Source: Phytohabitans houttuyneae
Lineage (GTDB): Bacteria; Actinomycetota; Actinomycetes; Mycobacteriales; Micromonosporaceae
DNA length: 64,000 bases
Direction of reading: 5' to 3'
NCBI RefSeq assembly: GCF_011764425.1
Contig: NZ_BLPF01000001.1
Span: 3,277,001 to 3,341,000 of the forward strand
The notes under the pieces are model-generated. The model saw nothing but the letters and a program-made list of their open reading frames with translations. It did no database searches and was not told the origin of the DNA. Positions 62,908-64,000 of the stretch are shown in pieces; within the stretch, counting starts at the first letter, position 1, and each line of letters starts with the position of its first letter. The translations under genes and the position numbers were made by a program.

Positions 62908-64000
62908 CACCGTCCGGCGCGGGCGGCCTCTCCTCCTCCGGCTGCACCTCGCCGGTCGAGTCGGTGGCGCGTACCTGTAGCCGGTGCTTGCCCGGCGTCG
63001 CGTCCCACCGCCACGACCATTGCACCCACGTGTCGACCGAAACCGAGCGGGCCAATGTGGCTTCCTGCCACGGCCCGCCGTCGACGCGTACCTCGACCTT
63101 CTTGATGCCGCGGTGCTGCGCCCACGCGACACCCGCCACGGTCACCGGGCCGGCGGTGAGGTTGTTGCGTGAGCGCGGCGTGTCGATGCGGGACTGGGTC
63201 TTGATCGGCGCCTGGGCCGACCAGCCGCGCGGCACCCAGTACGCGTCGAAGTCGTCGAAGCTCGTCACCTCCAGCTCCGTGATCCATTTGCACGCGGACA
63301 CGTAGCCGTACAGCCCCGGCACGACCATCCGCGCCGGGAAGCCGTGCTGGATCGGGAGCGGCTCACCGTTCATGCCGACGGCCAGCAGCGCGTCGCGTCC
63401 GTCACGGAGCACCTCCGTCGGCGTACCGCAGGTCCACCCGTCCGCCGAGCGCCCCACCACCTGGTCGGCGCCGTCGAGCGGGCCGGCCTCGTCGAGCAGC
63501 TCCTTCAGCGGCACGCCGAGCCACAGCGCGTTGCCGATCAGGTCGCCGCCCACCTCGTTGGAGACGCAGGCCAGCGTCACGTACCGCTCGACCATCGGCC
63601 GGGCCAGCAGCTGGTCGAACGTGAGCGTGATCGGGTTGCGCACCCGGCCGTGGATCCGCAGCGTCCAGGTCTCCGGATCGACCTGCGGCAGCACGAGCGC
63701 GGTGTCGATGCGGTAGAAGGAGCGGTTCGACGTGACGTACGGCGCGAGCTGCGCGAGGTTGAGGTCCGCTCCGGCGGGTACCGCCGGTGCGGCGCCGGAG
63801 GCCACCGGCAGGCTCACTGCCCTGCGCGCCTCGGCGACGGTGCGCCGCGTGGCCAGCCAGCGACCGCCGAGGCCGCTCACCGCGGCCGCGCCGGCCACCA
63901 CGGCCACGCCGGTGAGAAAACGCCGGCGATCGACGGGATCGGCGGTCTCGGCGGGACCGGAGATCAGGCGCCACAGGACCACGCCGGCGACCGTGGCGCC
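62870..64000 (-). CDS. membrane-anchored molybdopterin oxidoreductase, N-terminus outside window
   Basis: The C-terminal 375 or so residues of a sulphite-oxidase-fold enzyme. A basic DRRRFLTGVAVVAGAAAVS segment (Tat-like/last helix) is followed by the Mo-pterin domain: YVTLACVSNEVGGDLIGNAL with the Mo-ligand Cys, QHGFPARMVVPGLYGYVSACKW (over residues 225-246), then the dimerisation domain (NNLTAGPVTVAGVAWAQHRG). The frame stays open to the window edge (GATVAGV before VLWRL), so the start and probably more membrane helices are beyond it. Its substrate is unknown; a reductase role like MsrP/YedY is also possible. Confidence 0.88.
   Translation of the reverse strand, partial: GATVAGVVLWRLISGPAETADPVDRRRFLTGVAVVAGAAAVSGLGGRWLATRRTVAEARRAVSLPVASGAAPAVPAGADLNLAQLAPYVTSNRSFYRIDTALVLPQVDPETWTLRIHGRVRNPITLTFDQLLARPMVERYVTLACVSNEVGGDLIGNALWLGVPLKELLDEAGPLDGADQVVGRSADGWTCGTPTEVLRDGRDALLAVGMNGEPLPIQHGFPARMVVPGLYGYVSACKWITELEVTSFDDFDAYWVPRGWSAQAPIKTQSRIDTPRSRNNLTAGPVTVAGVAWAQHRGIKKVEVRVDGGPWQEATLARSVSVDTWVQWSWRWDATPGKHRLQVRATDSTGEVQPEEERPPAPDGATGWHSVNVEVG

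Overview
The window is high-GC actinomycete chromosome, most likely from a member of the Micromonosporaceae. The evidence is the codon bias, many GTG/TTG starts, WhiB and PspC proteins, DUF397/DUF6082 genes, and an actinobacterial gene order. That order includes sucCD / DUF6350 / purN-purH, and guaA / GMC oxidoreductase / guaB3 / guaB / DUF5319 / a BldM-like regulator / WhiD-type WhiB. The genus is an inference; no rRNA or tRNA gene was seen.

1-7.3 kb is a galactoside-use locus. A minus-strand chain encodes a GH42 beta-galactosidase, a DeoR regulator, GalT, an alpha/beta hydrolase and an S51-peptidase/CysRS-tail fusion. A GH36 alpha-galactosidase diverges from it across a short gap carrying a direct repeat that could bind the regulator. 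7.4-9.5 kb is a small accessory stretch: DUF6082 membrane protein, ribbon-helix-helix protein, orphan DUF397 protein and a long empty stretch. 9.5-25.3 kb is central metabolism (icd, mdh, folD, purH, purN, sucD, sucC), with a metallo-beta-lactamase-fold hydrolase, PhoD, an M23 peptidase, a lone peptide-binding lipoprotein and small DUF4190 membrane proteins.

25.3-35 kb holds envelope and DNA-maintenance genes: a Pro-rich membrane protein, a B12-binding protein, two secreted M23 peptidases, the PcrA helicase, a secreted 5'-nucleotidase and a chorismate-mutase-like protein. It also holds a probable small RNA with two matched hairpins, and a 1 kb repeat tract made of about fourteen degenerate units plus eight exact-length 18-bp units. 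35.2-41 kb is a complete oligopeptide ABC importer (OppA-B-C-D-F). 41.4-43.2 kb has a PIG-L deacetylase followed by a decayed IS5-type transposase.

43.2-52.3 kb is an envelope-stress and lipid region: a PspC-type histidine kinase with its response regulator, a divergent PspC membrane gene that is frameshifted in this sequence, Psd with an N-terminal extension, PssA, two adjacent double-Nudix genes and a small PspC protein. 52.3-61 kb is the guanine nucleotide region (guaA, guaB3, guaB), with a GMC oxidoreductase, an LCP-family protein and an M1 peptidase lipoprotein between them. The window ends with DUF5319, a BldM-like regulator with a degenerate receiver domain, a divergent whiD-type gene and the start-truncated gene of a molybdenum oxidoreductase.

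The least ordinary signals are the twin-hairpin RNA at 26.24 kb, the repeat tract at 34.15-35.2 kb, an intergenic element present at both 34.95 and 48.82 kb, the two apparent frameshifts (28.16 and 46.2 kb), and a hairpin that would bury the ribosome-binding site of the BldM-like gene.
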